Shown here: positions 17,852 to 27,430 of the stretch, piece after piece | Layout: each line of letters begins with the position of its first letter | Numbering within the stretch: position 1 is the stretch's first letter | Source: AP-15 sp963845735 | GTDB taxonomy: Bacteria > Pseudomonadota > Alphaproteobacteria > ATCC43930 > CGMCC-115725 | Reading direction: 5' to 3' | Assembly (NCBI GenBank): GCA_963845735.1 | Contig: CAWJTR010000002.1 | Span: 62,001 to 126,000 of the forward strand | Length of the DNA: 64,000 bases | Translations under genes and position numbers: made by a program | Notes under the pieces: generated by a model | What the model saw: only the letters and a program-made list of their open reading frames with translations | Databases searched by the model: none | Told to the model about the DNA's origin: nothing

Positions 17852-19093
17852 GCGACGATTGCTTTGCTTTTGGCGGCGCCCTGTTGAGCGTCGACGAGGC
17901 GCTCGCCCGAATCGATCGGCGCGTCGTCGCGGTTGTCGAGAGCGAGATGGCGCCGCTGGGCACAGCGGCCGGCCGTGTGCTTGCGCGCGATCTCGTCGCG
18001 ACAATGAACCTGCCGCCGCATGCGAACAGCGCGGTCGACGGCTACGCCGTCGCCCATGCCGACCTCCTGCCCGATCGCGAGACCGACTCTGCCGGTCGGC
18101 GGTCGAGCCGCGGCCGGCCACCCGCTCGACCGCGCGCTGCACCGCGGCGAGGCGATCCGCATCTTTACCGGCGCGCCGATGCCCGAGGGCGCCGACACCG
18201 TATTGATGCAGGAGGATTGTGTCGCGGCCGACGGGCGGGTCCGGCTAAAGCCGGGGATCAGAAAGGGAGCGAACCGCCGGCACGCCGGCGAGGATGTCGC
18301 GCTGGGCGAGACCGCGCTCGCCGCCGGGCGGCGCCTCGGCCCCGCCGATCTTGGGCTCGCCGCGGCCCTCGGCCATCATGAATTGCCGGTGTTCCGCCGG
18401 TTGCGGGTGGCGCTGCTGTCGACCGGTGACGAGGTCCGCGAGCCCGGCATGACGCTGCCGCCCGGTGCGATCTATGACGCCAACCGCTTCATGCTCAAGG
18501 CGCTGCTCGAAAGTCTCGGCTGTGTCGTGACCGATTTCGGCATCCGCCCCGACCGCGAGGCCGCCCTCGCCGACACGCTTGCCGCGGCGAGCGCCGAGCA
18601 CGATTTGATCGTGACCTCTGGGGGCGTCTCGACCGGCGAAGAGGATCACGTCAAAGGGGCGATCGAGCGCGTCGGGGCGCTGCACTTCTGGCGGCTGGCG
18701 ATCAAACCGGGCCGGCCGGTGGCGCTCGGCCAGGTCGGCAGGGTGCCGCTGATCGGGCTGCCCGGCAACCCGGTCGCGGTTGTCGTGACCTTCGCCGTCC
18801 TCGCCCGGCCGCTGATCCTCAAGCTCGCGGGCTCCCAGGCCGCGGCGCCGAGGCTGTTCCCGGTGCGCGCCGGCTTCGCCTATCGCAAAAAGCCCGGGCG
18901 GCGCGAATATCTGCGGGCGCGGCTGGAGCGCGACGGCGATCAAGTCGTCGCCGTCAAATACGCCCGCGACGGCGCCGGTATCCTGTCCTCGATCGTGCAA
19001 TCGGATGGCCTCGTCATCCTCGACGAGGCGACCGGTGATCTCACCGCCGGCTCGATTGTCGATTTTCTGCCCTTCGCCGAGGTGATCGGGTGA
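17839..19093 (+). CDS. moeA: Molybdopterin molybdenumtransferase MoeA, one frameshift
   Basis: Inserts molybdate into adenylylated molybdopterin. The N-terminal part (LPPHANSAVDGYAV) is in one frame and the rest in another, with the change near 18085. After it come GEAIRIFTGAPMPEGADTV, LLSTGDEV, the substrate-binding VTSGGVSTGEEDHVK and LPGNPVAVVVTF, then the C-terminal beta domain. Summed length, about 417 residues, is normal for MoeA and no conserved block is missing, so a one-base indel in the sequence is likelier than a real loss. It overlaps mobB upstream and moaD downstream (GTGA). Confidence 0.9.
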
Positions 19094-19341
19094 AGCTCCT
19101 CTATTTCGCCTGGTTGCGCGCGCGTATCGGCTGCGCCGAAGAGGAATTGGCGTTGCCACCCGAAGTGCATGACGTGGCCGAGCTGCTCGGCTGGTTGCGC
19201 TCGCGCGGGGGCGGCTATGCCGAGGCCTTACAGAACCTCGCGATCGTCCGCGTCGCCGTCAATCAGGACTATGTCGGGTCGGAGCACCCCGTGCGGGACG
19301 GCGACGAGGTGGCAATATTTCCGCCCGTCACCGGAGGCTGA
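19090..19341 (+). CDS. moaD: MoaD, small subunit of molybdopterin synthase
   Basis: An 83-residue ubiquitin-like sulfur carrier starting at a GTG that overlaps the moeA stop. It ends FPPVTGG; the terminal Gly-Gly is adenylated and thiocarboxylated before sulfur passes to precursor Z in the complex with MoaE. The sequence MKLLYFAWLRARIG and DGDEVAIFPPV matches the family. moaE begins five bases after the stop. Confidence 0.95.
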   Translation: MKLLYFAWLRARIGCAEEELALPPEVHDVAELLGWLRSRGGGYAEALQNLAIVRVAVNQDYVGSEHPVRDGDEVAIFPPVTGG

Positions 19342-19345
19342 GACG

Positions 19346-19834
19346 ATGATCCGTGTGCAGCGCGAGGATTTTGATGTCGGCGTCGAGCTCGATCGGCTCG
19401 CCGCCGGCAATCACCGGATCGGCGGGATCGCCAGCTTCATCGGGCTGGTGCGCGACATGGGCGGCGGTGACCAGGTCTCGGCCCTGACCCTCGAACACTA
19501 TCCCGGAATGACCGAGAAGAAGCTCGCCGAGATCGAGCTCGAGGCGCATCGGCGCTGGCCGCTCGACGCCTCGCTGATCATCCACCGCTACGGCCGGCTC
19601 GAACCCGGCGACCGCATCGTCCTCGTCGCCACCGCCTCGCCGCACCGCGAGGCCGCGCTCGCCGCCTGCCATTTCCTGATCGACTGGCTGAAGACCGACG
19701 CTCCGTTCTGGAAGAGCGAGGAGACGCCCGACGGCGAGCGCTGGGTCGAAGCCCGCGCCGAAGACGACGCGGCGAAGGAGCGGTGGGAAGGGATGCGGGA
19801 ACGAGGTTCTACGACGGACAGCCGGTCCGGCTAA
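19346..19834 (+). CDS. moaE: MoaE, large subunit of molybdopterin synthase
   Basis: Catalytic subunit that converts cyclic pyranopterin monophosphate to molybdopterin using MoaD thiocarboxylate. Diagnostic features are GGIASFIGLVRD, LTLEHYPGMTEKKL, the RYGRLEPGD strand and ASPHREAALAACHFLIDWLK, ending with KSEETPDGERWV, which carries the catalytic Lys. The 162 residues from ATG 19346 include a short charged tail beyond the conserved end. Confidence 0.95.
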   Translation: MIRVQREDFDVGVELDRLAAGNHRIGGIASFIGLVRDMGGGDQVSALTLEHYPGMTEKKLAEIELEAHRRWPLDASLIIHRYGRLEPGDRIVLVATASPHREAALAACHFLIDWLKTDAPFWKSEETPDGERWVEARAEDDAAKERWEGMRERGSTTDSRSG

Positions 19835-20838
19835 GAAATCGCGTTCGACCATGGCCGCACTCCGGGCGTGGAGCCGCTCGAGCGTGTCGTCGACGACGGT
19901 CAAATCGGCGTTGAAGCGGCTCAGCTGGGCGACCATACCTTTTCTGATCGGCTCCGGGTCGGGCAGCATCCGATCGGTCCAGAACCGTTTGCCGCGGTCG
20001 AAGAAACCGATTGTGTCGAGAAAGGCTGCGGCGAAGTAATACGAGTCGGGGATCATGTCGCCTTTATCGGGTTCGATGATTTCCCCGTTCTGTCCCACCG
20101 AATGGGCCAGGCACCACTCGAACATTGTAGCTACCGCTCGGCTCGCCAGCCGACGCTGACCCGGAGACATGTGCTTCCAACCGCGATAGAACAGCTCGAC
20201 GACATCGTAATTATTGTGATCGCTCATCTTACCGTCTTGGATCCAGCCCTGTGGATATTGCTGCTCGCTGATCCCGAGCAAGGTGTCGATCAGGGTCGGC
20301 CACCAGCGCACCAGATGCGGCACATAGCGCGCCATGTGAAAGGTCAGGCTCAAATCGGTGGTCCTGATCTCGCTGCCCTCATCATCGACGATGTAGGTCA
20401 TGCCGAAGAAGCCGGTCTGCGGGTCTTGCCAATCGCGAACGAAGCGCTCGAACACTGGCTGGAAGGCGGGTCCGGCTAAGATAGCCGGCCTGACCTCCCT
20501 GCAGGACCAGGCGCGCAATCACCGATATTGCGAGGTTCAGCTCCTTGCGATTATCCCGGCCACAGCGCCGGACATCGGACCAGCACAAATCCTGCAGATA
20601 CGTAAGCATGCGCGCTGGATCGTCGATTTGCTCGAGAAAGGTCGGTTTGGCCCGCCAAGGCCATTCCCTGGCGAGAAGTTGGTCGGTCGACCGGTCGAGC
20701 TTGAGGAACCATACGTCGGTGCCGGGCGCAAAACTGCCCTCGCAATCCTGGGCGGGGCCGGTCGGAAGGCGAACGATAGGCGAGGGGCTTCTGGCCGCCC
20801 GGGCGGTCGCGAGAACGTACGGTGACGCAAAACATTTA
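19835..20838 (-). CDS. Conserved-looking protein of unknown function, frameshifted
   Basis: I do not recognise this gene. The minus strand carries about 330 residues of well-formed protein in two or three frames: an N-terminal third (GTDVWFLKLDRSTDQLL, LTYLQDLCWSDV) and, after a change near 20470, a larger part (WQDPQTGFFGMTYIVDD, DLSLTFHMARYVPHL, MSDHNNYDVVELFYRGW). Alternating helices with DPQTGFFG- and NNYDVVEL-type turns recall alpha/alpha-toroid folds of glycosidases or terpenoid cyclases, but that is only an impression. The true stop is probably near 19840, where a one-base change would give TAG; as written the frame runs antisense into moaE. The start is uncertain; no good start codon is in frame. 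Confidence 0.55.
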
Positions 20839-21550
20839 TGACGACGGCGAGTTCTTTGCCGGATACAGCCGGTTGAGGCGTTCGGTCGACGGCTTGGATG
20901 GTGCGCCGGAATGGCCGGCATTGCGGTCTCTGCTGCCGGATTTGCGCGGGAGCGGCGTTCTGGATCTCGGCTGCGGCTTCGGCTGGTTTTGCCGCTGGGC
21001 GCGGCAGCAGGGAGCCGCCCGCGTTCTCGGCATCGACGTTTCCGAGCGCATGCTGGCGCAGGCCCGGGCCACCACCCAGGACCCGGCAGTCACCTACGCC
21101 AGGGCCGATATGGAAGACCTCGAATTGCCCGCGGGGTCATTCGACCTCGCCTACAGTTCTCTCGCCCTTCATTATGTCGAAAACTTGGACAGGCTGGTGG
21201 GAGTAGTGCACCGGTCGCTGTTACCGGGCGCGAGCCTGGTTTTCTCGGTCGAACATCCGATATTCACCGCTCCTGCCAAGCCGGGTTGGTCTCACAACGC
21301 CGATGGCTGCAATACGTGGCCGATCAATTCGTATTTGGATGAAGGGCCTCGTTCGACCGACTGGCTCGCCAAGGGCGTGATCAAGCACCATCGAACCGTC
21401 GCAACCTACCTCAACATGCTAATCCGGGCCGGCTTCGCCATATCTCACGTTGAGGAATGGGGGCCGACCGAAGAGCAAATCCGCTTGCGGCCTAATTTGG
21501 CAGATGAGCGGCATCGCCCGCCATTTTTGCTGGTGGCGGCAAGACGCTGA
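20822..21550 (+). CDS. Class I SAM-dependent methyltransferase
   Basis: A 242-residue Rossmann-fold methyltransferase. Motif I is VLDLGCGFGWF, followed by an acidic loop (LGIDVSERML), the substrate-side strand (ARADMEDLELP) and FDLAYSSLALHYV. The C-terminal half contains TDWLAKGVIKHHRT and EEWGPTEEQI, typical of small-molecule methyltransferases of the UbiE/BioC-like superfamily. The substrate cannot be read. The start is a GTG. It diverges from the unknown gene at its left and runs towards ilvE, which is on the other strand. Confidence 0.85.
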   Translation: MTQNIYDDGEFFAGYSRLRRSVDGLDGAPEWPALRSLLPDLRGSGVLDLGCGFGWFCRWARQQGAARVLGIDVSERMLAQARATTQDPAVTYARADMEDLELPAGSFDLAYSSLALHYVENLDRLVGVVHRSLLPGASLVFSVEHPIFTAPAKPGWSHNADGCNTWPINSYLDEGPRSTDWLAKGVIKHHRTVATYLNMLIRAGFAISHVEEWGPTEEQIRLRPNLADERHRPPFLLVAARR

Positions 21551-21607
21551 AGGCCTGGGAGCGGAACCACCGATCCCAAGCCGCGTGCGCGGACGCGAAG
21601 GGCGCAG

Positions 21608-22517
21608 TCAGGCGGCGCTCGCGGTTGCGATTTTCTTGCCGACGGTGCGGTCGTAGTCCTCCCACATCAGCCGGCAGATCGCGCCCGGGGTGAAGCGGTA
21701 ATGGCCGCGCTCGCCGATGATCTCGCCGACCGGGGTCACCTCGGCCGCCGAACCGGTCAGGAACATCTCGTCGGCCGTTGCCGAGCTCCTCGGGCATGAT
21801 CGCGCGTTCGACGACCTTGATGCCGCGCTTCTTGGCAAGGCCGATCACGGTCTGGCGGGTGATCCCGTTCAAAAAGCAATCCGGCGTCGGGGTATGCAAT
21901 TCGCCATTGATGACGAGAAAGAGGTTGGCGCCGGTGCCCTCGGCGAGCGGCCCCGCCAGTCGAGCATCAGCGCGTCGTCGCAGCCATCGGCTTCGGCGTC
22001 GTGCTTCGACATCGTGCAGATCATGTAGAGCCCGGACGCTTTGGCCTGGGTCGGCGCGGTGTGCGGGGCCGGGCGCGCCCACGGCGCCCATTTCATGCGG
22101 ATGCCTTTGGCGCGGGCTTCGGGCGAGAAATAGGCCGGCCAATCCCAGGCGGCCATGCGCGAGATGGATCTTGGTCGCCTGAGCCGAAACACCCATCTGC
22201 TCGGCGCCGCGCCACGCGATCGGGCGGACATAGCCGTCGACGATATTGTTGGAGGCGATGACCTCGTTGGTCGCCTTAGTCAGCTCGTCCATGCTGGCCG
22301 GCACCTCGAAGCCCAATATCCGAGCCGAGTTCACCAGACGCTCGTTGTGGTCATCGAGCCGAAAGACGGCGCCATTGTAGACACGCTCGCCTTCGAAGAC
22401 GCAGCTCGCATAATGGAGCCCATGGCTCAATACATGCAGCTTGGCGTCGCGCCAGGGAACCAAGCGGCCGTCATACCAGATCGAGCCGTCACGGTCGTCG
22501 AAGGGGATCATGGACAT
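21608..22517 (-). CDS. ilvE: Branched-chain amino acid aminotransferase IlvE, three frameshifts
   Basis: PLP enzyme for the last step of valine, leucine and isoleucine synthesis. From ATG 22517 (AAGGAG upstream) it reads IPFDDRDGSIWYDG, LSHGLHYASCVFEGERVY and NNIVDGYVRPIAWRG. It then changes frame near 22155 (AAWDWPAYFSPEAR, SGLYMICTMSKHDA), near 21955 (LAEGTGANLFLVINGELHTP) and near 21782 (ADEMFLTGSAAEVTPVGEI). Every expected block of a roughly 303-residue fold-type IV aminotransferase is present and in order; the PLP-Lys lies in the LYMICTMSKHDA segment. Clean continuation after each break suggests sequence indels. It is divergent from marR. Confidence 0.9.
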
Positions 22518-22631
22518 GGATGTCTCCTTGTCTTCCTGTCTTCCTTGCACCGAAGCTGTCGGCGCCGGCGCTTGGTCGCGAACTTCGCCGGCCCGGTCGC
22601 GATGGAACTTTATATCCAAGAGGACACCCAA

Positions 22632-22660
22632 ACGGTATCCAAGGTTGCGAGATAAGTCAA
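22632..22660 (-). promoter_or_regulatory. Candidate promoter for ilvE
   Basis: Read on the minus strand, TTGACT (22660-22655) and TACCGT (22637-22632) are separated by 17 bases, a reasonable sigma-70 pair about 115 bases before the ilvE start. The -35 element abuts the marR start codon at 22662, so an autoregulating MarR protein bound here could affect both genes. Motif match only. Confidence 0.3.
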
Positions 22661-22661
22661 T

Positions 22662-23162
22662 ATGTCTGACATAAAATTGGATGCCGATCCGGTGTTCTCG
22701 GCCGAGGATGCAGTCAGGGACGGGATCGAGCTGCTGTTCTTCGCCTATCGCGATTTCACCGCCGAACCCGACGCGATCCTCGCGCGCTATGGCTTCGGTC
22801 GGGCGCATCACCGGGTGATCCATTTCGTCGGTCGCCATCCGCAGATGACGGTCAGCGAGCTGCTCAGCATCTTGCGCATCACCAAGCAGAGTCTGAGCAG
22901 GGTTTTGGGTGAGCTGGTCGGACAGGGATTCATCCGTCAGCGCCCGGGCCCGGTCGATCGCCGGCAGCGGCTGCTCGAGTTGACCGCCGAGGGCCGTGCG
23001 CTCGAGCGCGAAGTGTCGGCGCCGCAGCGCGTCCGCGTCGCCAATGCGTATCGTCATGCCGGCTCGCCGGCGGTAGAGGGGTTTCGCAAGGTGCTGCTGG
23101 GGATCATCGCGGACGCCAGCGACCGGCGCCGTTTCGAGGCCGCGGCGACCAGGGAGCGTTGA
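22662..23162 (+). CDS. MarR-family transcriptional regulator (PetP-like)
   Basis: A 166-residue winged-helix regulator. The recognition region MTVSELLSILRITKQSLSRVL and wing (RPGPVDRRQRLLELTAEG) are standard MarR. Together with the OmpR-type regulator 28 bases downstream and divergent ilvE, it matches the petP-petR arrangement described in Rhodobacter and seen in other alphaproteobacteria; the orthology is inferred from order and family. Its ATG lies inside the candidate ilvE promoter. Confidence 0.85.
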   Translation: MSDIKLDADPVFSAEDAVRDGIELLFFAYRDFTAEPDAILARYGFGRAHHRVIHFVGRHPQMTVSELLSILRITKQSLSRVLGELVGQGFIRQRPGPVDRRQRLLELTAEGRALEREVSAPQRVRVANAYRHAGSPAVEGFRKVLLGIIADASDRRRFEAAATRER

Positions 23163-23190
23163 CCGCCGACCCGGCGTATAATTCGCGGTC

Positions 23191-23874
23191 ATGAGCGATC
23201 TCGAACCCCATCTCCTCGTTGTCGACGACGATGCGCGTTTGCGGGAATTGCTGCGCCGCTATCTGTCGGAGAGCGGGTTCCGGGTAACCACCGCGGCGGA
23301 TGCGGGCGAGGCGCGGGCGAATTTGGCGAGCTTCGCCTTTGACCTTGTCGTGCTCGACGTGATGATGCCGGGCGAGAACGGGCTCGTCCTGACCCGCGCC
23401 TTGCGGCAAGAGGGTCGCGTGCCGGTCCTGCTGTTGACCGCGATGGGCGAGCCCGAGGATCGCGTCAACGGGCTCGAACAGGGGGCCGACGACTATCTCT
23501 CCAAGCCCTTCGAGCCGCGCGAGCTGGTCCTGCGCATCCGCAATCTGCTGCAGCGCCGGCCGGCGACGGACGCCGATCGCCGAGAGGTCCGCTTTGGCGG
23601 CTGCCGCTTTGACCTCGTCCGCGGCGAGCTGTTCCGCGGCGGCGACCCGATCCGCCTGACCGCCGCCGAAGCCGGACTGCTCGGCAGCCTGGCGGAGAAG
23701 GCGGGGGAAGCGGTCTCGCGCGAGGAGCTGTCGCTGTCGGCGCAGTTCAGCGGAAGTGTGCGCAATGTCGATGTCCAGATGACCCGGCTGCGCCGCAAGA
23801 TCGAGCGCGATCCACGCTTCCCGCGCTACTTACAAACCGTACGCGGCACCGGATATGTCCTCAAGCCGGATTGA
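23191..23874 (+). CDS. OmpR-family response regulator (PetR-like)
   Basis: A 227-residue two-domain regulator. The receiver has LLVVDDDARLRELL, phosphoacceptor Asp in VVLDVMMPGENG, Thr in LLLTAMGE and Lys in YLSKPFEPREL. The C-terminal winged-helix DNA-binding domain shows LTAAEAGLL, SVRNVDVQMTRLRRKIE and LQTVRGTGYVL. Its gene overlaps the downstream histidine kinase by 20 bases, so the two form a cognate pair. Confidence 0.95.
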   Translation: MSDLEPHLLVVDDDARLRELLRRYLSESGFRVTTAADAGEARANLASFAFDLVVLDVMMPGENGLVLTRALRQEGRVPVLLLTAMGEPEDRVNGLEQGADDYLSKPFEPRELVLRIRNLLQRRPATDADRREVRFGGCRFDLVRGELFRGGDPIRLTAAEAGLLGSLAEKAGEAVSREELSLSAQFSGSVRNVDVQMTRLRRKIERDPRFPRYLQTVRGTGYVLKPD

Positions 23875-25268
23875 TGATCCACCGCTAGGGTTGGCCGCGG
23901 CGGATCCCGCGGAGGAGGCCGAGGCCGAAATCGTCGGCGAGCGCGATATCCGTCCGCGCGGATGGATCAAACAGCTGCTGCCGCGCACGATGTTCGGCCG
24001 CTCGTTGCTGATCGTGGTCATGCCGCTCATTCTGTTGCAGGCGATCGCGACTTGGATCTTTTACGATCGTCACTGGGCGGCGATATCCTGGCGGCTGTCG
24101 ACCGGCGTTGCCGGCGACATCGGGCTGATTAATCGAGGCGATCCCGCTCGCGGGTTCCGGACCGGCCACAACCAGGCTATTGCAGCGCGCGGGGCTGCTG
24201 ACCGACCTCGAATTCACCCTGCACCGCGGCGCGCGCCTGCCGCCGCCGCTGCCGCCCAGCGGCACGCTGATCGAGGACCAGCTGACTCAGGCGATGCATG
24301 GCCGGGTCGACCTGCCGTGGCGCATCGACCGGCTAGATGATCCGCTTGGGCCGCGGATCAGGGTGCAGCTGGCCCAGGGGCTATTGACGGTCGGAGTGCC
24401 GTGGAACCGGCTGTACAGCCCGACCACCTACATCTTCGTCATGTGGATGGTCGGTTCCTCGCTGGTTCTGCTGGCGGTGGCGATCTTGTTCCTGCGCAAT
24501 CAAGTCAAAGCGCTGCGCCGTCTGGCGGCGGCGGCCGACGGGTTCGGCAAAGGCCGCCCGGTGCCGTTTTTCAAGATCGAAGGCGCGGTCGAGATCCGTC
24601 AAGCAGCGGTCGCGTTTATCACGATGCGCGATCGAATTCAGCGCCAGGTTCGCCAACGCACGCAAATGCTGGCCGGCGTGTCGCATGATTTGCGCACGCC
24701 GTTGACGCGGATGAAGCTGGCCTTGGAGATACTCGGCGAGGATCCGGCGGTCGAGGAACTGAAGTCGGATGTCGCCGAGATGGAGCACATGGTGCACGGC
24801 TATCTCGACTTTGTCCGCGGCGAGGGGACCGAGCCGCCGATCGAAACCGATATCGCGCTGCTGCTCGATGATGTTGCCATTGCAATGCGGCGCGAGGGTT
24901 CGCAACTGTCGTTGACGGCCCCGGCCGAATACGTGTTGCCGGTCCGGCCGAACGCGCTGAAGCGCTGCCTCGCAAATCTGATCGGCAATGCCCGTCGCCA
25001 CGGCAGTCATGTCTGGGTGACGGCTCTGCCGGTTGCCGACGGCATCGACATCCTCGTCGACGATGACGGGCCGGGGATACCCTTGGCCGACCGCGGGCGC
25101 GTCTTCCGAGCATTCGTCCGCCTCGATCCCTCACGCAACCCGTCGACCGGTGGGGTTGGGCTCGGGCTGACGATCGCGCGCGACGTAGCCCGCGGCCATG
25201 GCGGCGATGTCAGACTTGAGGATTCGCCGCAGGGCGGTCTGCGTGCCCGACTTCACCTGCCAAGATGA
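23855..25268 (+). CDS. EnvZ-like sensor histidine kinase, one frameshift
   Basis: Membrane-bound kinase for the preceding OmpR-type regulator. A cytoplasmic lead precedes a membrane segment (SLLIVVMPLILLQAIATWIF), a periplasmic domain of about 120 residues, a second membrane segment (IFVMWMVGSSLVLLAVAILF), a HAMP linker, HisKA (GVSHDLRTPLTRMKLAL) and HATPase (LIGNARRHG, DDDGPGIP, GGVGLGLTIARDV). The frame changes near 24133 inside the periplasmic domain, where one extra A would explain it (GDIGLI then IEAIPLAGS). Corrected length is about 471 residues. ATG 23855 overlaps the regulator stop. Confidence 0.9.
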
Positions 25269-25298
25269 CCCGGAGGCGTGACGCTACGGAATGAATAC

Positions 25299-25329
25299 AA
25301 AAAGGCCGTCCCGCAGGCGCGGCACGGCC
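25299..25329 (-). terminator. Rho-independent terminator of the phasin gene
   Basis: On the minus strand GGCCGT (25329-25324) pairs with ACGGCC (25309-25304) around a GC-rich loop and is followed by TTTTT (25303-25299). It lies 24 bases past the phasin stop and between convergent genes, so it may serve as a weak two-way barrier. Confidence 0.75.
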
Positions 25330-25352
25330 TCCCGGTAGAATAAGCCTTGCGG

Positions 25353-25784
25353 TCAGTGCGCGGCTTGGTGCTTTGCCATCTCGCGCAGTTCGTCGAGGCT
25401 TTCGCAAGCGCGCTTGCGCAGAACATCGGCTGCCTCGGCGCCGGCTTTGGCCGCCAACTGGGTGATCTCGCGGCCGTGATTGACGCTCTTTTCGAGCATC
25501 TGCTTGGCGTATTCGGTGTTTTTGACGATCCGGTCCTCGGTCGAGACCGGCTGGGTGAGGTCGCGAAACAGTACCGACATGTCTTCGACCGCCTGGCGGG
25601 CGATCTCGATCTGACGCCGGGCGACCGCCTGGACGCCTTCGACGGCGAGCTGGTTGGCCTGGCTCAGCGCCTCGATATTTCGGCGCTGACAGGCCATCAG
25701 CGCTTCGACGTCAAACGGACGAAAGCGAAAGTCGGTCATCATCTTGGTGACGTCGAAATCGAAAAAGCTGGGGCGGGCATCCAT
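25353..25784 (-). CDS. Phasin family protein
   Basis: A 143-residue, almost wholly helical protein: MDARPSFFDFDVTKMM, then FDVEALMACQRRNIEALSQAN, RRQIEIARQAVEDM and YAKQMLEKSVNHGREITQLA. This is the phasin_2 pattern. Such proteins coat polyhydroxyalkanoate granules, controlling their size and access by enzymes. ATG 25784 starts the conserved part. A Rho-independent terminator follows. No PHA synthase is visible in this window; the TetR-like gene upstream is on the same strand. Confidence 0.85.
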   Translation of the reverse strand: MDARPSFFDFDVTKMMTDFRFRPFDVEALMACQRRNIEALSQANQLAVEGVQAVARRQIEIARQAVEDMSVLFRDLTQPVSTEDRIVKNTEYAKQMLEKSVNHGREITQLAAKAGAEAADVLRKRACESLDELREMAKHQAAH

Positions 25785-25810
25785 GGTTGGGGTTCCGTTC
25801 AGGCTGCGGG

Positions 25811-26546
25811 TTATTGTGCGCTGCACAACGCCCAAAATATCGGCGTTTGCCCGGCCGTCGTCAAGGAACTTTTTTTGCAGTGCAGCAAAATTAGGCGGCC
25901 GCCGTCTCGCCATCGCGGCGTAACGCACCGGTTCGGCGCGAGCCATCGTTCGATCCGGCGCAGCCGCCCATCGAGCGCCGCCATGGTTTGCCCGAGATCC
26001 GGCGCATCGTCGTGCTGCCAGACCCGCATCGCAGCCACATAGGCGGCCCCGGTCAACCTGACCGCAAGGGCGCCGCGCACCCCCGAGGTGGCGATATCGG
26101 CCGCTTCGAGCATCCATCGCATCGAGCGCAGCAGCGAGACGGCGACGCAAAGCGCTGCCGCCGGGTCGCTGGGCAATTCTCGGCGGAGCACTGCGAGGGC
26201 CGGTTTGTACGGCCGAAGTGCGTCGAATTGCCGCATCAGGAGGTCGAACAGCCTGTCCCGCGGCCGCTCGTCTTCCTCTGCCGGCGGCGGCTCCGCGAGG
26301 ACCGTCTCGTCGACCCGCCGCAAAAACCCGCACAAAATCGCCTGCTTCGATCGGAAATTACGGTAGACGCGCAGAATTGGGCAGCCCGGCTTCGCCGGCG
26401 ATCGCGGCCAGCGACAGCCGCCGCCACCCATCCTGCGCGATGCGGGCAAGGGCCGCGTCGATAATTCGGTCGGATTCGTCGGGCGGTTCCGCGCCGCTAT
26501 TGCGGCTGCGCCCCGCTCCGCCACCCCTGCCGGCGCTCTTGGCCAT
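25811..26546 (-). CDS. TetR-family transcriptional regulator, one frameshift
   Basis: From ATG 26546 the N-terminal helix-turn-helix reads SDRIIDAALARIAQDGWRRL and SLAAIAGEAGLP. Near 26375 the frame changes and the domain completes as LRVYRNFRSKQAILCGFLRRVDE, exactly the next TetR helix. The rest (EEDERPRDRLFDLLMRQFDAL and on) is a COQ9/TetR-like ligand domain to 25811. One missing base explains the break. It is 26 bases after proC on the same strand. The ligand and targets are unknown. Confidence 0.75.
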
Positions 26547-26572
26547 GTCCAGGTCCTCCGTCCGCCTCCACC

Positions 26573-27414
26573 TCAGCTCGCCAGTTCGCGCGAGCGCGCC
26601 GCCGCCGCGAGCGACCGCGCGCCCGATCAGCGGTACGAGACCGTCCCCGGCCATCAGCACGTCGAGAGCGGCGCGCGTCGTGCCGCCGGGACTGGTTACG
26701 TTCTCGCGGAGCTGCGCCGGGCTCTCGTCGGATAGGCGGGCGAGCTCGCCCGACCCGGCGACGGTGGCGCGCGCGAGACGCAAGGCGAGATCCGGCGGCA
26801 GTCCCGCCGCCTCGGCGGCCTGAGCCAACGCCTCGATCAACAGAAAGACATAAGCGGGACCGCTGCCGGAGACCGCGGTCACCGCGTCAAGCAGCGCCTC
26901 GTCCTCGACCCAGGCACTTTCGCCGGCGGCCGCGAGCAATTTGTCGCAGAGCGCGCGCTGCGCCTGCGTCACGCGCGCGTTGGCGCACGCCACCGTGATC
27001 CCGCGCCCGATCGCAGCCGGGGTGTTGGGCATGGTCCGGACGAGTGCCGCCGGGCCGAGGTGGCGGGTTATTCCAGCGATCGTCTTACCGGCCACGATCG
27101 AGACGAACAGGGTGTCCGGCCCGGCCCAACGGCGGTAACCCGGAAGCACCGCATCGATGACCTGCGGCTTGACCGCGAAGACGACGGCGCCGGGCGCGGG
27201 CTCGTCCGGCAACTCTTCGGGGGTCTGATGCCACGAGACGCCGGCTGCGCCCGCAAGCTCGGCTGGCGCGCCCGGCCGGCTCGACCACGAAAAAGCGCGA
27301 TGCGGCGCCGCCGGCGATCCAGCCGCGCAGCAGCGCCGAGCCCATCTTGCCGCAACCGACGAGGGCGAGCGTGCGGCGCGCGGCGTCGCCCCGTTCGCCG
27401 GCTCCGCCGTTCAT
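26573..27414 (-). CDS. proC: Pyrroline-5-carboxylate reductase ProC, two frameshifts
   Basis: Last step of proline synthesis, reducing pyrroline-5-carboxylate with NAD(P)H. The Rossmann start LALVGCGKMGSALLRGW follows ATG 27414. The frame changes near 27268 and then reads SWHQTPEELPDEPAPG, VVFAVKPQ, VRTMPNTPAAIGRGI, AVSGSGPAYVFLLIEAL and the family signature VTSPGGTTRAAL. Near 26608 a second change gives the expected end (ARSRELAS) and a TGA at 26575-26573. About 280 residues when corrected, the normal size. Seventeen bases separate it from ybjN-like gene upstream. Confidence 0.88.
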
Positions 27415-27430
27415 CGCCAGCCGCCTCTCC

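Noticed and set aside
19328..20518. A 396-residue protein running from the unknown gene through moaE antisense
   Set aside because: The C-terminal 170 residues are the exact complement of moaE; the real stop is almost certainly near 19840 after one base correction.
21492..23192. A 566-residue minus-strand frame read as a fused regulator-aminotransferase
   Set aside because: The N-terminal 225 residues are antisense to marR and the regulator; the aminotransferase begins at 22517 with its own ribosome site.
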